Assembly: GCA_018242215.1 (NCBI GenBank)
Contig: JAFECG010000020.1
Span: 1 to 64,000, forward strand
Source: Pseudomonadota bacterium
GTDB lineage: Bacteria; Pseudomonadota; Alphaproteobacteria; Rhizobiales; Hyphomicrobiaceae
Direction: 5' to 3'
DNA: 64,000 bases
Each line of letters starts with the position of its first letter. Position 1 is the first letter of the stretch. The notes under the pieces are model-generated. The model had not been told where the DNA came from and searched no databases. It saw nothing but the letters and a program-made list of their open reading frames with translations. Below, in pieces: positions 19,066 to 28,640 of this stretch. Made by a program: the position numbers and the translations under genes.

Positions 19066-19191
19066 GACGAGGATCGGAGAACCAGGGCCGAATAAAAAAG
19101 TTGCCGAGACACCTGTCGGGCATCCGGCGCGCGAGCCCGCCTTATATCGGATCGACCCGGATCAGGAAAGGCAGCCGGAAAATCCGCAAAT

Positions 19192-20385
19192 TCAGCCGTT
19201 GAGACGCGGGATCGCCTTGCGGATGGCGCTCCGTAGGCGGCCGCCGGCGCGCAGATGGGCGGAAAGCTCGTGCATGACGGCCAGAGGCAGGGCCGTGACG
19301 TCCTGCGCGACAACCAGATCGTAGAGCGACACTTCCTCCGTGCCAAATCCGTGCTTCAGCGGATTGGAGCCGATGCCCATGTCGAAGCAGGTTACGCCAC
19401 GGGGAAGGAGATGCTTCACGGCCTCAAGGACGACGAGGCGTCCCGGCGAAAGATGGCTCCAGCTTTCTCCGGCGGTCGAGATGCTCAGCAGCGAGAAGAC
19501 GTTGCCGTGGATGAGGCCTAGAAGCGTCGCCAGGATCTTTCCATCCGCCTCAAGCGCGAAGAGTGCCGTCAGTCCGGCATCCGAGCCGTCCATTGCCAAG
19601 CGCTCATAGAAGGAACGAGTCGCAGGGTCCGCCAGAATGTCCTTCGTTCCGTGCGCTGCGTGCCAGACGGCCTGCTGTTCTTCCGACGTCGCGAAGACAT
19701 GGGCGATCGCGTCGTCGGTCGTTGCTTGATAGAAACGCGGCTCGCCTTCCTTCTCCCAGAGGCGATAGCAACGCTCGACGTCCTTGCGATATTTCTTTCC
19801 GAGACTTTGCAAATAGTCGTCGAATGTTCCTTCAACGATCAGCCGATTGCCGAAAGCGCGTGATGGAGCGTTTCCGAAGAGCCCGAGAAGCGGGTTTGGC
19901 CAGCCACCGATCTCCGCCGGCATGCGTTCGAAGCGAATAAGGTCGATGTCGTGCATCGCGGCGCGGATGGAGCGCCACATGCGGCGTACGGCGTGGGCGT
20001 CGAGAGACGGGGTCGGACCCAGGATCGGCGCGCCGTAATCGGAAACGCCGAGGTCGGCGAAGATCGCCACCCTCAATGCTCCATCGCGAACGATAAGGAG
20101 CGGAAGGGCAAGAACGACTTCACTGCTTTCTGTTTCGGTGACCACGACGAGCCGAGGTAGAGCCCTGTGGGCGGCGGCAAGCTCCTCATAAAGGACAGTC
20201 AGCCAATCGAGGGTCTGAAATCCCGTCGAAGCCACCCCATGCTCGATGACTTCAAGGGCCGAGAGCGCTTCGTCGGCGCCATCAAAGACTTCGGTAACGA
20301 AAGACGTGCCGCGAGACGATTGCGTCCGCGTTCCCCAACTTTCGCCGTCCTGTCGGACGTCGTTCCCCGTTTGCCACGTCGCCAT
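19192..20385 (-). CDS. CelD/FemAB-like GNAT acetyltransferase
   Basis: A 397-residue protein of the BcsL/CelD-type acetyltransferase group (double GNAT fold). Recognisable blocks are SLGKKYRKDVERCYRLWEKE (about 200), HGTKDILADPATRSFYERLA and LSPGRLVVLEAVKHLLPRGV with FDMGIG. Such enzymes acylate sugars or peptidoglycan precursors in the cytoplasm in exopolysaccharide or envelope loci. The substrate here is unknown. It is a lone gene between hisS and cobS, all on the minus strand. Confidence 0.7.
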   Translation of the reverse strand: MATWQTGNDVRQDGESWGTRTQSSRGTSFVTEVFDGADEALSALEVIEHGVASTGFQTLDWLTVLYEELAAAHRALPRLVVVTETESSEVVLALPLLIVRDGALRVAIFADLGVSDYGAPILGPTPSLDAHAVRRMWRSIRAAMHDIDLIRFERMPAEIGGWPNPLLGLFGNAPSRAFGNRLIVEGTFDDYLQSLGKKYRKDVERCYRLWEKEGEPRFYQATTDDAIAHVFATSEEQQAVWHAAHGTKDILADPATRSFYERLAMDGSDAGLTALFALEADGKILATLLGLIHGNVFSLLSISTAGESWSHLSPGRLVVLEAVKHLLPRGVTCFDMGIGSNPLKHGFGTEEVSLYDLVVAQDVTALPLAVMHELSAHLRAGGRLRSAIRKAIPRLNG

Positions 20386-20531
20386 ACGCTTTACACTCTC
20401 TGGCGTTACGAGCTTTACCTTAGACCCGGCCGGAACAGTTTACGCGATCTTGAACGATATTCAATTTAAAACGGAAAGCCGGTGTTGCCCAAAGTCCGTG
20501 GCGGGCGGCGGCCCTGCGTTTGCCACGCGTT

Positions 20532-21299
20532 TCAGCCCGGACCCGCGATGATCGCGGCGGCGCATACGAGAAATGCTGTCTCGTAAGCCTGTTCGACCGC
20601 ACCCAGAACGTCGCCCGTGTAGCCTCCGATTTTCCGGCGAGCCATCCAAGCGACAGCGGCGGCCGCCGCGAGCGCGAACATCGTCGCGACAGCCAGAACC
20701 ACTGCATCGAGGATGAAAAACCCGACGACGAGCGCCGAGACAACGGCAACGACGATTTCCACGGCCGTCATGTGCGATGTCGTCCGGCTGACCTTCGCAG
20801 CGTCACCCCCCGCATAAGGCAGGATCGCGAGCGCCAGGACGGCCGCGAGACGCGCGCCGGCATACCCCGCGACCAAGACGCGCGCTGCAGATATCGGATC
20901 GATGGCAGCAAGGGCGGTACCCTTGAGCGCCAGCGTCATGATCAAGGCCAGCGTGCCATACGTTCCGATGCGGCTGTCCTTCATGATTTCGAGGCAGCGC
21001 TCGCGGGTCGTGCCGCCGCCGAACGCATCAGCTGTGTCCGCAAGTCCGTCCTCGTGCAGGGCACCGGTCAGCAGAATGGACACGACAAGTGCAATGACAA
21101 TCGGCAGTGGCGCCGGGAAAACCGCTGCCGAGACGAGCAAGACGGCACCGACGACGACGCCGATCAGGGCACCCACCACCGGCATGTACTTCGCAGCGCG
21201 CGGCAGCCAATCGTCGGGAAAGGGATCGATCCGTTTTATCCGGATGCGCGTCAGAAATTGCAGAGCGATGAGGAAGAGACTCACCTCACGCGCGATCAT
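20532..21299 (-). CDS. cobS: Adenosylcobinamide-GDP ribazoletransferase
   Basis: A 255-residue inner-membrane enzyme that joins alpha-ribazole phosphate to adenosylcobinamide-GDP, the last step of cobalamin assembly (also called CobV). It shows FLTRIRIKRIDPFPDDWLPR, the acidic motif ALHEDGLADTADAFGGGTTRERCLEIMKDSRIG and several hydrophobic helices. Its ATG overlaps the cobT stop (ATGA). Confidence 0.93.
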   Translation of the reverse strand: MIAREVSLFLIALQFLTRIRIKRIDPFPDDWLPRAAKYMPVVGALIGVVVGAVLLVSAAVFPAPLPIVIALVVSILLTGALHEDGLADTADAFGGGTTRERCLEIMKDSRIGTYGTLALIMTLALKGTALAAIDPISAARVLVAGYAGARLAAVLALAILPYAGGDAAKVSRTTSHMTAVEIVVAVVSALVVGFFILDAVVLAVATMFALAAAAAVAWMARRKIGGYTGDVLGAVEQAYETAFLVCAAAIIAGPG

Positions 21300-22342
21300 A
21301 CCGGGTGTTCACCGGGGAGATCGGCCATTTCGCGCAACATCAGTTCGGCGGCGCGGATAATCGGAATCGCGAGCGCGGCGCCTGTGCCTTCGCCGAGCCG
21401 CATCTCCAGCTCCAGCAGCGGCTTCACCCGTAGGTGATGCAGCAGCGCGGCATGACCCGGCTCGGCCGAACAGTGCGCGAATACGCAGTTGTCGAGCGTG
21501 CCCGGATAGAGCGCTTCGGCGGCAATGGCCCCGGCTGTCGAGATGAAGCCGTCGACGACAATCACGCGACTCGCTTGAGCGGCGGCCGTCATCGCGCCTG
21601 CCATCATCACGATCTCGAAGCCGCCGAACTGGCGGAGAATCTCGAACGTGCGACCCGCTTCCGTCGAGGGTCTGATTGCAGCGCGGTCGAACGTATCCCT
21701 AAGAACGTTGTACTTGTGATCGAGGCCAAGTGCGGGAGCCCCTGCTCCCGGGCCAACGAGCATCCTGAGGTCGAGGGCGGTGAGCGCATGGGCGATCAAC
21801 GAAGCCGCGCTCGTATTGCCGATGCCGATTTCACCGTAGCCGACGACGCCGACCTTTTCCTGACCGAGGCGCGCATCGAGAATGCGACCCGCGTCAAGGG
21901 CGGCGGTGCATTCCTCGGCCGACATCGCCGGTTCGCGACGGGCATTTTTGGTTCCCGGAGCGACGCGTCGCTCAAGCAAAGCCTCATGCGGGGGCAGCGG
22001 TTCGAGAAGCCCGGCATCAACGAGTTCGACGCTGACTCCAGCCGCCCGCGCGAGTACGTTGACACCTGCCGTACCTGCCAGAACGAACTTCGCGATCTCC
22101 CGCGAAACAACAGACGGATAGGCCGTCACGCCTTCGGCCGTGATGCCGTGATCGCCGGCGAAGACCATGATCTTAGCGGCACCGAGTTCCGGCTTCGTCG
22201 AACCGGCGATCAGCCCGATCTGGACAGCGAGCTCTTCCAAACGTCCGAGCGAACCGATGGGCTTTGCCTTGCCGCGAATATGCGCTTTGAGCTCATCGCT
22301 CAAAAGCGCGCGGGACTTTATGGTTTCGGATGCGATTGTCAT
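21296..22342 (-). CDS. cobT: Nicotinate-nucleotide-dimethylbenzimidazole phosphoribosyltransferase
   Basis: A 348-residue CobT that makes alpha-ribazole phosphate from dimethylbenzimidazole. It contains KPIGSLGRLEELAVQIGLI, FAGDHGITAEGVTAYPS, GEIGIGNTSAASLI and the catalytic-glutamate stretch RLGEGTGAALAIPIIRAA. It supplies the substrate for CobS. It overlaps glcF upstream and cobS downstream by ATGA, making it the link between the two modules. No cobalamin riboswitch is seen in front. Confidence 0.94.
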   Translation of the reverse strand: MTIASETIKSRALLSDELKAHIRGKAKPIGSLGRLEELAVQIGLIAGSTKPELGAAKIMVFAGDHGITAEGVTAYPSVVSREIAKFVLAGTAGVNVLARAAGVSVELVDAGLLEPLPPHEALLERRVAPGTKNARREPAMSAEECTAALDAGRILDARLGQEKVGVVGYGEIGIGNTSAASLIAHALTALDLRMLVGPGAGAPALGLDHKYNVLRDTFDRAAIRPSTEAGRTFEILRQFGGFEIVMMAGAMTAAAQASRVIVVDGFISTAGAIAAEALYPGTLDNCVFAHCSAEPGHAALLHHLRVKPLLELEMRLGEGTGAALAIPIIRAAELMLREMADLPGEHPV

Positions 22343-23703
22343 GCGCCGATATAATCCTCAACGCTGGTCTTGGGCTGGGGGACGTCGGTGGAATATTTTT
22401 CGAGTGCTTCGAGGCCGGGCGGAACAGGACCGCCGTGCGCCCAGTCGAGAAGTTCGATCGTGTGCACCACCGGGACATCAAGGGCGGTCTGAAGCTGCGT
22501 GATGCAGCCAATATTCCCCGCCGCGACCACGTCCGGCCGTAACGACTTGATGTTGGCGGCCTTGCGGTCCCGGAGCGCGCCTGCGATCTCGGGCTGGACA
22601 ATATTGTAGATGCCTGCCGAACCGCAACAGAGATGCGCTTCCGGGACGTCGAGCACGGTGAATCCGGCCTTTTTCAAAAGCGCTTTCGGTTGCGTCGTCA
22701 CCCGCTGGCCGTGCTGGAGCGAGCAGGCGGCGTGATAGGCGACCTTCAGGCTCGACCAGCGCTTCGGTGCGCCGATGTCGTACTGGTCGAGGAACTCGGT
22801 GACGTCCTTCGCCATCGCCGAAATATCTTTCGCGCGTTTGGCATATTCGGTCTCGTGTTTCAGAAGATGACCGTAGTCCTTCACCGTGGTGCCGCAGCCC
22901 GATGTATTGATGATGATGGCGTCGACCCCGCCCTTGGCGATCTCCTTGCTCCACGCATCGACATTGACTTTGGCCGCCGCGATCGCTTCGTCCTCGCGGC
23001 CTATGTGCTGGCTCAAAGCGCCGCAGCAACCGGCACCAGCAGATACGACGACATCGATGCCGCCGCGCGCGAAGAGCCGGATCGTCGCGTCGTTGATCTC
23101 GGGCCGCAAGACCTGCTGTGCGCATCCGGCGAGCATGATGACACGGCCTGTTCTGACGCCTGTGGGCGAGGCCGTTCCGGGACCTCGGAAACGTCCCGCC
23201 TGTGGCCCCTTCCGCGGCGCAAGCTCGACCATCGCCGCAAGCTCGGGGAAATTCAATTTACGCAGCATCGGTGCGAGGCGCCGACCGAGAGGCGCGGCCC
23301 TGAGCGCCCAGCGGAAGCGGCGGGGATACGGTACAATCTGGGTCAACGCCCGACGGACCAACTGGTCTTTGAAACTCCGGTGCCCCGTCTTCTCGATGTG
23401 CTTCCGCGCGATCTCGACGAGATGCATGTAATCGACACCTGACGGACAGGTCGTCATGCACGAGAAGCATGAGAGGCAGCGATCGACGTGCGTCGATACC
23501 TCGGGCTTGGCGTCAATGCCCTTCTCGAGCATGTCCTTGATGGCGTAGATGCGTCCGCGCGGGCTGTCGCGTTCGTCACCCAACACGACATAGGTCGGGC
23601 ATGTCGCGGTACAGAACCCGCAGTGCACGCAGCGGCGCAGGATGCGATCGGCTTCCTTGACGTCCGGGTCGTTAAGTTGCTCTTGCGAAAAATTCGTCTG
23701 CAT
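22339..23703 (-). CDS. glcF: Glycolate oxidase iron-sulfur subunit
   Basis: A 454-residue protein with two N-terminal 4Fe-4S ferredoxin motifs (CVHCGFCTATCPTY about residues 26-39, and CLSCFSCMTTCPSG about 77-90). Two CCG domains follow, with cysteine-rich motifs GAGCCGALSQH and HLCCGSAGIYN. It passes electrons from GlcD/GlcE to the quinone pool in oxidation of glycolate to glyoxylate. It follows glcE by 26 bp, and its stop overlaps the cobT start. Confidence 0.95.
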   Translation of the reverse strand: MQTNFSQEQLNDPDVKEADRILRRCVHCGFCTATCPTYVVLGDERDSPRGRIYAIKDMLEKGIDAKPEVSTHVDRCLSCFSCMTTCPSGVDYMHLVEIARKHIEKTGHRSFKDQLVRRALTQIVPYPRRFRWALRAAPLGRRLAPMLRKLNFPELAAMVELAPRKGPQAGRFRGPGTASPTGVRTGRVIMLAGCAQQVLRPEINDATIRLFARGGIDVVVSAGAGCCGALSQHIGREDEAIAAAKVNVDAWSKEIAKGGVDAIIINTSGCGTTVKDYGHLLKHETEYAKRAKDISAMAKDVTEFLDQYDIGAPKRWSSLKVAYHAACSLQHGQRVTTQPKALLKKAGFTVLDVPEAHLCCGSAGIYNIVQPEIAGALRDRKAANIKSLRPDVVAAGNIGCITQLQTALDVPVVHTIELLDWAHGGPVPPGLEALEKYSTDVPQPKTSVEDYIGA

Positions 23704-23729
23704 TGCGCCTGACTGCCGGGCTCGCGTGT

Positions 23730-24953
23730 CTAGAAGTTGGCGTACATGCGCCCGCGGTTCAAAAGGCCGCTCGGATCGAACGCCGACTTGATGCCGCGTG
23801 TCAATCGTTCAATCTCGGGCTTTAAGGGTTCAAAGACATCGACACTGCTTCGCACCTGCGGCTCGGCACGGATCAAGGTCGCATGGCCGCCGCGAACGGC
23901 GACGGCGCGGCGGACGTCGGCTGCTCCCGCGTCGGCTGCGGCCGGCACTTCGAGCCATATCAAACCGCCCGCCCAATCATAGAAGGCTACCGCGTCCATG
24001 AATTTCTGAATGGCGAAGACGATCTCAGCGGCTTTCGTCGGAAGCGACGAAATTCGCCAAAGGCTGGTTTCAGCCGAAAACGGCATTATGGAAAGCGCGC
24101 GAAATTCGCTCCAGAGGCTGAAGGTCTCTTCCGAGTCCAGCTCGATCGGCGCGCCATAGACTTTGAGCGCTCCCTTCAGCTTTTCCCTGCGTTCGTCGAT
24201 TGCGGCCGCGAATGTTTCAAGCCGCAAAAGCGTCAGCGGCTTGTCCAAGCCTTTTATTTTCGGCGTTCGGATACGGGCTGCACAATTCCTCGGCAGATGC
24301 ACGGCGCCTGAAATTTCAAGCGGTGTCGCCAACGCGACGTTCATGGCTTCGATCGCGAGATCGTCGGGGAGCCCGACAAATGCCAACGTCTGCATCGTCT
24401 GCGGAAGCGGCGTGACCTTGAACGTCACTTCCGTCATGATGGCAAGCGTTCCCCAACTGCCTGTCAGGCCACGCGCGAGGTCGATCCCGGTGACGTTCTT
24501 CATCACGCGACCGCCGGACTTGAAAAGCTCGCCACGGCCGTTGACCGCGCGGACGCCGAGAAGATTATCGCGGGCGCTTCCCGCCAAAATACGACGCGAG
24601 CCGGAGAAATTCGTTGCAAAGACACCGCCAATCGACAGCGCGCCGCCGGGAGCGCCAGTCGCCGGACCGAGATCGACGGGCTCGAACGCAAGCATCTGGC
24701 CACGTGCGGCGAGAACGGCCTCGATCTCGTAGAGCGGCGTGCCTGCGCGCGCCGACATCACAAGCTCCGTCGGCTCGTAAAGCGTGACGCCTTTAAGACC
24801 CGCTGTCGTCAGCACAACGTCGGACTTCGCGACGCGCCCGGTATTGCGCAGCGCGCCATGACCGACAATCTCGATGCCACGCTTCTCACGCGCGAGCTTG
24901 GAGACCATCGTCTGCAATTCCCACTCGGCGGCGGGACGCCAAAGCTCGCTCAC
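23730..24953 (-). CDS. glcE: Glycolate oxidase FAD-binding subunit
   Basis: A 407-residue flavoprotein. An FAD-binding PCMH domain is visible: SARAGTPLYEIEAVLAARGQ, LAFEPVDLGPATGAPGGALS and IGGVFATNFSGSRRILAGSA. Compared with GlcD the catalytic half is shortened, as is usual for GlcE. It lies 12 bp after glcD and 26 bp before glcF. Confidence 0.93.
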   Translation of the reverse strand: MSELWRPAAEWELQTMVSKLAREKRGIEIVGHGALRNTGRVAKSDVVLTTAGLKGVTLYEPTELVMSARAGTPLYEIEAVLAARGQMLAFEPVDLGPATGAPGGALSIGGVFATNFSGSRRILAGSARDNLLGVRAVNGRGELFKSGGRVMKNVTGIDLARGLTGSWGTLAIMTEVTFKVTPLPQTMQTLAFVGLPDDLAIEAMNVALATPLEISGAVHLPRNCAARIRTPKIKGLDKPLTLLRLETFAAAIDERREKLKGALKVYGAPIELDSEETFSLWSEFRALSIMPFSAETSLWRISSLPTKAAEIVFAIQKFMDAVAFYDWAGGLIWLEVPAAADAGAADVRRAVAVRGGHATLIRAEPQVRSSVDVFEPLKPEIERLTRGIKSAFDPSGLLNRGRMYANF

Positions 24954-24965
24954 GGGTCAAATCTC

Positions 24966-26438
24966 CTAGGCAGCCTCGGACGTGCTCGCGGCGTTTCCGG
25001 CACGCATCACGCCGGTCGCTTCGAGAGGAAAAACCTTCGCCGGGTTCAGCCGCCACGTGGGGTCGAAGACGGTTTTGACGCGCATCTGGACTATCAAATC
25101 GGTTGGTGAGAACTGCGTCGTCATCAGCTCCCGCTTTTCGATGCCAACGCCGTGTTCGCCTGTCAGGCAACCGCCAAGCTCGACGCAGAGGCGGAGGATG
25201 GCTTCGCCCGCGGCCTCGGCGCGATCGGCCTCTCCGGGGCTATTGGCATCATACAGCACGAGCGGGTGGAGGTTACCGTCGCCCGCATGAAAGATGTTCG
25301 CGACCTTGAGGTCGTGCTCGGCGCAGATCTGGCTGATGCGCGTCAGTGCGTGCGGAAGCTGGGCCAGCGGGATCGTACCATCCATGCAAAGGTAATCGGA
25401 GATACGCCCGATGGCGCCGAAGGCGGCCTTGCGCCCGGCCCAGATGCGCGCGCTCTGGTCGGCGTCAGAGCTGATTTTCACCGTCTTCGGATCGAAACGG
25501 GCGGCGATTTCGGCGATGCGTCCCAGCAGAATGCCGATTTCGCCCTCAGAGCCTTCGACCTCGACGATGAGGAGCGCCTCGACATCGAGAGGATAACCGG
25601 CCCCTGCAAAAGCTTCGCAGACTTCGATCGCGGCGTGGTCCATGTATTCGATCGCGACTGGAATGATGCCCGCGGCGATAATCGCGGCGACGCAGCTTCC
25701 CGCCGCTTCCGGCGAACGGAAGCCGATCATCATCGGCCGCGCCGCTTCGGGAGATGGCACCAGCTTCACAGTTGCTTCCGTCACCACGCCGAGTTGGCCT
25801 TCCGATCCGATCACCAGGCTCAGAAGATCGTAGCCATTGCGTTCGAGCGTCGGGCCGCCGATCTCGACGATCGTGCCATCAATCAGCACCATCTTGACGC
25901 CCAGCACGTTATGGGTCGTAACGCCGTATTTCAGGCAATGCGCGCCACCTGAATTCATTGCGATGTTGCCGCCAAGCGAGCAGGCGAGCTGCGAAGACGG
26001 ATCAGGCGCGTAGAAGAAGCCGTTCTTAGCGACCTCGGCGGTGATCTGAAGATTGGTGATACCGGCTTCGACGCGCGCAATGCGATTTGTGTAATCGACT
26101 TCGATGACGCGATTCATCTTTGAGAGGCAAAGAACGATGGCGTCCTCCGTCGGAAGCGACCCGCCGCACAGCGAGGTGCCGGCGCCGCGCGGGACGACCT
26201 TGATATCGTTCTCGTGAGCGAACTTCAGGATTTTAGAGACCTCGTCCGTCGTGCGCGGGAGCACGACGAGCATCGGGATACGGCGGTAGGCGGTGAACGC
26301 ATCCGTCTCGTAGGCGCGACGCCCGTCCTCATCCAGAATCATGAGGTCGGGGCCGACGCGGCTCTTCAAGCCCTCGATCAGAATGGGCAGACGCCGTATG
26401 ACGCCGGCATCGGGCTCAGGCAGCTCGATATGCGGCAT
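24966..26438 (-). CDS. glcD: Glycolate oxidase FAD-linked catalytic subunit
   Basis: A 490-residue flavoprotein. The PCMH FAD domain has VPRGAGTSLCGGSLPTEDAI (about 90-110) and DPSSQLACSLGGNIAMNSGG. The C-terminal FAD-oxidase domain has NIFHAGDGNLHPLVLYD and the GGCLTGEHGVGIEKRELM motif. It oxidises glycolate (or D-lactate-like 2-hydroxyacids) to glyoxylate. It is the first gene of glcDEF. The 197 bp upstream, to the next gene's end, is its promoter region. Confidence 0.95.
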   Translation of the reverse strand: MPHIELPEPDAGVIRRLPILIEGLKSRVGPDLMILDEDGRRAYETDAFTAYRRIPMLVVLPRTTDEVSKILKFAHENDIKVVPRGAGTSLCGGSLPTEDAIVLCLSKMNRVIEVDYTNRIARVEAGITNLQITAEVAKNGFFYAPDPSSQLACSLGGNIAMNSGGAHCLKYGVTTHNVLGVKMVLIDGTIVEIGGPTLERNGYDLLSLVIGSEGQLGVVTEATVKLVPSPEAARPMMIGFRSPEAAGSCVAAIIAAGIIPVAIEYMDHAAIEVCEAFAGAGYPLDVEALLIVEVEGSEGEIGILLGRIAEIAARFDPKTVKISSDADQSARIWAGRKAAFGAIGRISDYLCMDGTIPLAQLPHALTRISQICAEHDLKVANIFHAGDGNLHPLVLYDANSPGEADRAEAAGEAILRLCVELGGCLTGEHGVGIEKRELMTTQFSPTDLIVQMRVKTVFDPTWRLNPAKVFPLEATGVMRAGNAASTSEAA

Positions 26439-26635
26439 CGTCTTCGGTCCTCCGAATTCAAAAACGCGTCCTCGGTTCTGTATTCGGGGCGCTGCCGGCG
26501 AAGCGACGGTACGCCCGAATTCGATCCGGTCAGCGGTCGCATTTGCAACCCGCCATCTCCGTTAATCATCCTCGCACGTGTGTCATCGACCGGCAATATG
26601 GCCCAGCGGAACAAACCGGAAGCCGCTCATCCCGG

Positions 26636-26989
26636 TCAGCGACGCCACCAGCCGCGGCCGCCAAGCCAGCGCGGACCGCCCCTCTCGCGGAAATCGCGGA
26701 AATCGCGCGGCGACCCTCGCTCTTCGGGAGGACCGCGAAAATCCGGCGGTCCGCGGCGGTCACGGAAATCGCGCGGCTCGCGGCCTTCTCTGGCGTCGCG
26801 ATTAAAGCGGTTGGCGGTAAAGCATTGGCTGATGCAGCCCTGCAGCTGCGCATCGCAGCGCGCCGAGAACAGAAGCTTGGCGGCCATCCGGCAGGCGTTG
26901 TGCTGTGAGCGACAAGCTTCGGCGCAGGGGTCTGCTTTAACGGGCGGCACGGCAAAGGCCGACAGGAACACGATGGTCAACAGGACCAT
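26636..26989 (-). CDS. Secreted six-cysteine protein with Arg/Asp/Gly-rich tail
   Basis: A 117-residue unrecognised protein. A signal peptide (MVLLTIVFLSAFAVPPVKA) is cleaved before DPC. Six cysteines follow in mirror-symmetric spacing, C-x3-C-x6-C-x11-C-x6-C-x3-C, suggesting two helices cross-linked as a hairpin. The last roughly 55 residues are low-complexity, with repeats of RDFR, GPP and RGG, ending WLGGRGWWRR. The start at 26989 has GGGAGG only two bases away, so a start further up (27043 or 27079) is possible. Its role is unknown; a periplasmic or cell-surface site is expected. Confidence 0.65.
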   Translation of the reverse strand: MVLLTIVFLSAFAVPPVKADPCAEACRSQHNACRMAAKLLFSARCDAQLQGCISQCFTANRFNRDAREGREPRDFRDRRGPPDFRGPPEERGSPRDFRDFRERGGPRWLGGRGWWRR

Positions 26990-27154
26990 CGCCTCCCATT
27001 TGATCGACGCCAATGCAGCCTGGGGCACGTACCGCCTCCTCATCCCTGGCCGTGGTGCTGGGCGGTTGAGCCTAAGCAAACGGCGGAGGCTAGTAACGCG
27101 ACTCTGAACACTGGCTGAACCAAAGGCAGCATATCGCGCGGAAAGAGACCGCCA

Positions 27155-28537
27155 TCAGAACGCAAACTCTTCGAAAATATGGTCAATGTTCCCGTGCCAT
27201 TCCCCGTTAAAGCGGCGGAGCAGGTCATCGGCTGTCGTGTGCCCGTTGCCGGCGATTTTTTCGAGCGGTGCCAGATAGATCGTTTCGTCCTGATTCAGTG
27301 AGTTGATACGACCTCGGTTTTTGAGCCCCTGTCGGGAAATGCGCAACGCACGGCGCGCCAGCGTCCTCACAGTCTCGGAACGAAACGGCGTCGCAAGCGC
27401 CGTCTTCGGAACGCTGGCCCGCAGGCCTTTTCGCTCCTCTTCGGTCCAGTCGCGAACCAAGTCCCAAGCCTGATCGAGCGCTTCCTCGTCATAAAGAATG
27501 CCCGCCCAAAATGCGGGAAGCGCCGTGATCGTGCCCCAGCGTCCGCCGTCAGCGCCTCGCATTTCTAGAAAACGTTTGAGGCGGACTTCCGGAAAAAGTG
27601 TGGTCAGATGATCGGCCCAATCATCGATCGTGGGGAGCTGGCCTTCGAAGCCACGCAGGCGACCAGCCATGAAATCCCGGAACGAGGCTCCGGCGACATC
27701 GATGTAATTGCCATCGCGATAGACGAAATACATTGGCACATCGAGCGCGTAATCGACGTAGCGCTCATAGCCCATGCCATCCTCGAAAGCGAAAGGCAGC
27801 ATCCCGGTGCGGCGCTTGTCGGTATCGAGCCAGACTTCGCTACGCATCGATTGAAAGCCGTTGGGACGACCTTCCGTGAACGGGGAGGATGCGAACAGCG
27901 CCGTCGCGACCGGCTGCAGCGCAAGCGAAACCCGAAGCTTCTTGACCATGTCGGCTTCGGAGGAGAAATCGAGGTTCACCTGAATCGTCGCCGTCCGGTA
28001 CATCATGTCGAGGCCACGACTGCCGACCGTCGGCATGTAGCTCGTCATAACCTGATAGCGCTTCTTCGGCATGTGCGGGATCTGGTCGAGGCGCCATTTC
28101 GGCGAAAAGCCGATCCCGAGGAAGCCGATGGCCAAGTCCTCGCCGACGTCCAAAACTTCACGCAGATGCTCGTCCGTCTCCTCTGCCGTATCGTGGAGGT
28201 TCTCGAGCGGCGCACCTGACAGCTCGAACTGGCCGCCGGGCTCCAGGCTGATCGTGCCGCCCTTCTCGCCTTCAGGGCGTTTGAGGGCAATGACGTTGTC
28301 TCCCTCTGTGATGGCGACCCAGCCGTAGCGGCGGATCAGTTCCTCCATCAGGGCGCGAATGCCGTCGCTGCCGCCATAAGGCACCGGGTCCAACGTCACC
28401 GTGCGAAAGACGAACTTCTCGTGCTCTGTGCCGATGCGCCAATCCGCCTTCGGCTTCTCGCCCGCTGCGATCCAGCGCACGAGGTCCTCGCGCGTCTCAA
28501 CCGTCGCGCTTGCAGCACCCTGTTCTCGTGTCGACAT
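27155..28537 (-). CDS. gshA: Glutamate-cysteine ligase, plant/alphaproteobacterial type
   Basis: A 460-residue ligase catalysing the first step of glutathione synthesis. It has the GCS2-family landmarks WRIGTEHEKFVFR (about 33-45), ISLEPGGQFELSGAPLENLH, GFSPKWRLDQIPHMPKKRY and the DMMYRTATIQVNLDFSSE substrate segment. Sequence and length follow the plant-type enzyme found in Rhizobiales rather than E. coli GshA (about 518). It is downstream of rsmE on the same strand with a 103 bp gap. Confidence 0.93.
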   Translation of the reverse strand: MSTREQGAASATVETREDLVRWIAAGEKPKADWRIGTEHEKFVFRTVTLDPVPYGGSDGIRALMEELIRRYGWVAITEGDNVIALKRPEGEKGGTISLEPGGQFELSGAPLENLHDTAEETDEHLREVLDVGEDLAIGFLGIGFSPKWRLDQIPHMPKKRYQVMTSYMPTVGSRGLDMMYRTATIQVNLDFSSEADMVKKLRVSLALQPVATALFASSPFTEGRPNGFQSMRSEVWLDTDKRRTGMLPFAFEDGMGYERYVDYALDVPMYFVYRDGNYIDVAGASFRDFMAGRLRGFEGQLPTIDDWADHLTTLFPEVRLKRFLEMRGADGGRWGTITALPAFWAGILYDEEALDQAWDLVRDWTEEERKGLRASVPKTALATPFRSETVRTLARRALRISRQGLKNRGRINSLNQDETIYLAPLEKIAGNGHTTADDLLRRFNGEWHGNIDHIFEEFAF

Positions 28538-28640
28538 GCCCGAGCGGTCCAGCCTTCCCTATCCGCCGCGGGGAGCGCCCACGGCCTCAGCCTTATGACG
28601 AGGCGCAACGGGAACGGCAATAGCCCTGGATGCACCAGTG

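Noticed and set aside
20386-22342. Cobalamin riboswitch near cobT/cobS
   Set aside because: cobT overlaps glcF directly and no B12-box-like leader is seen before glcD either.
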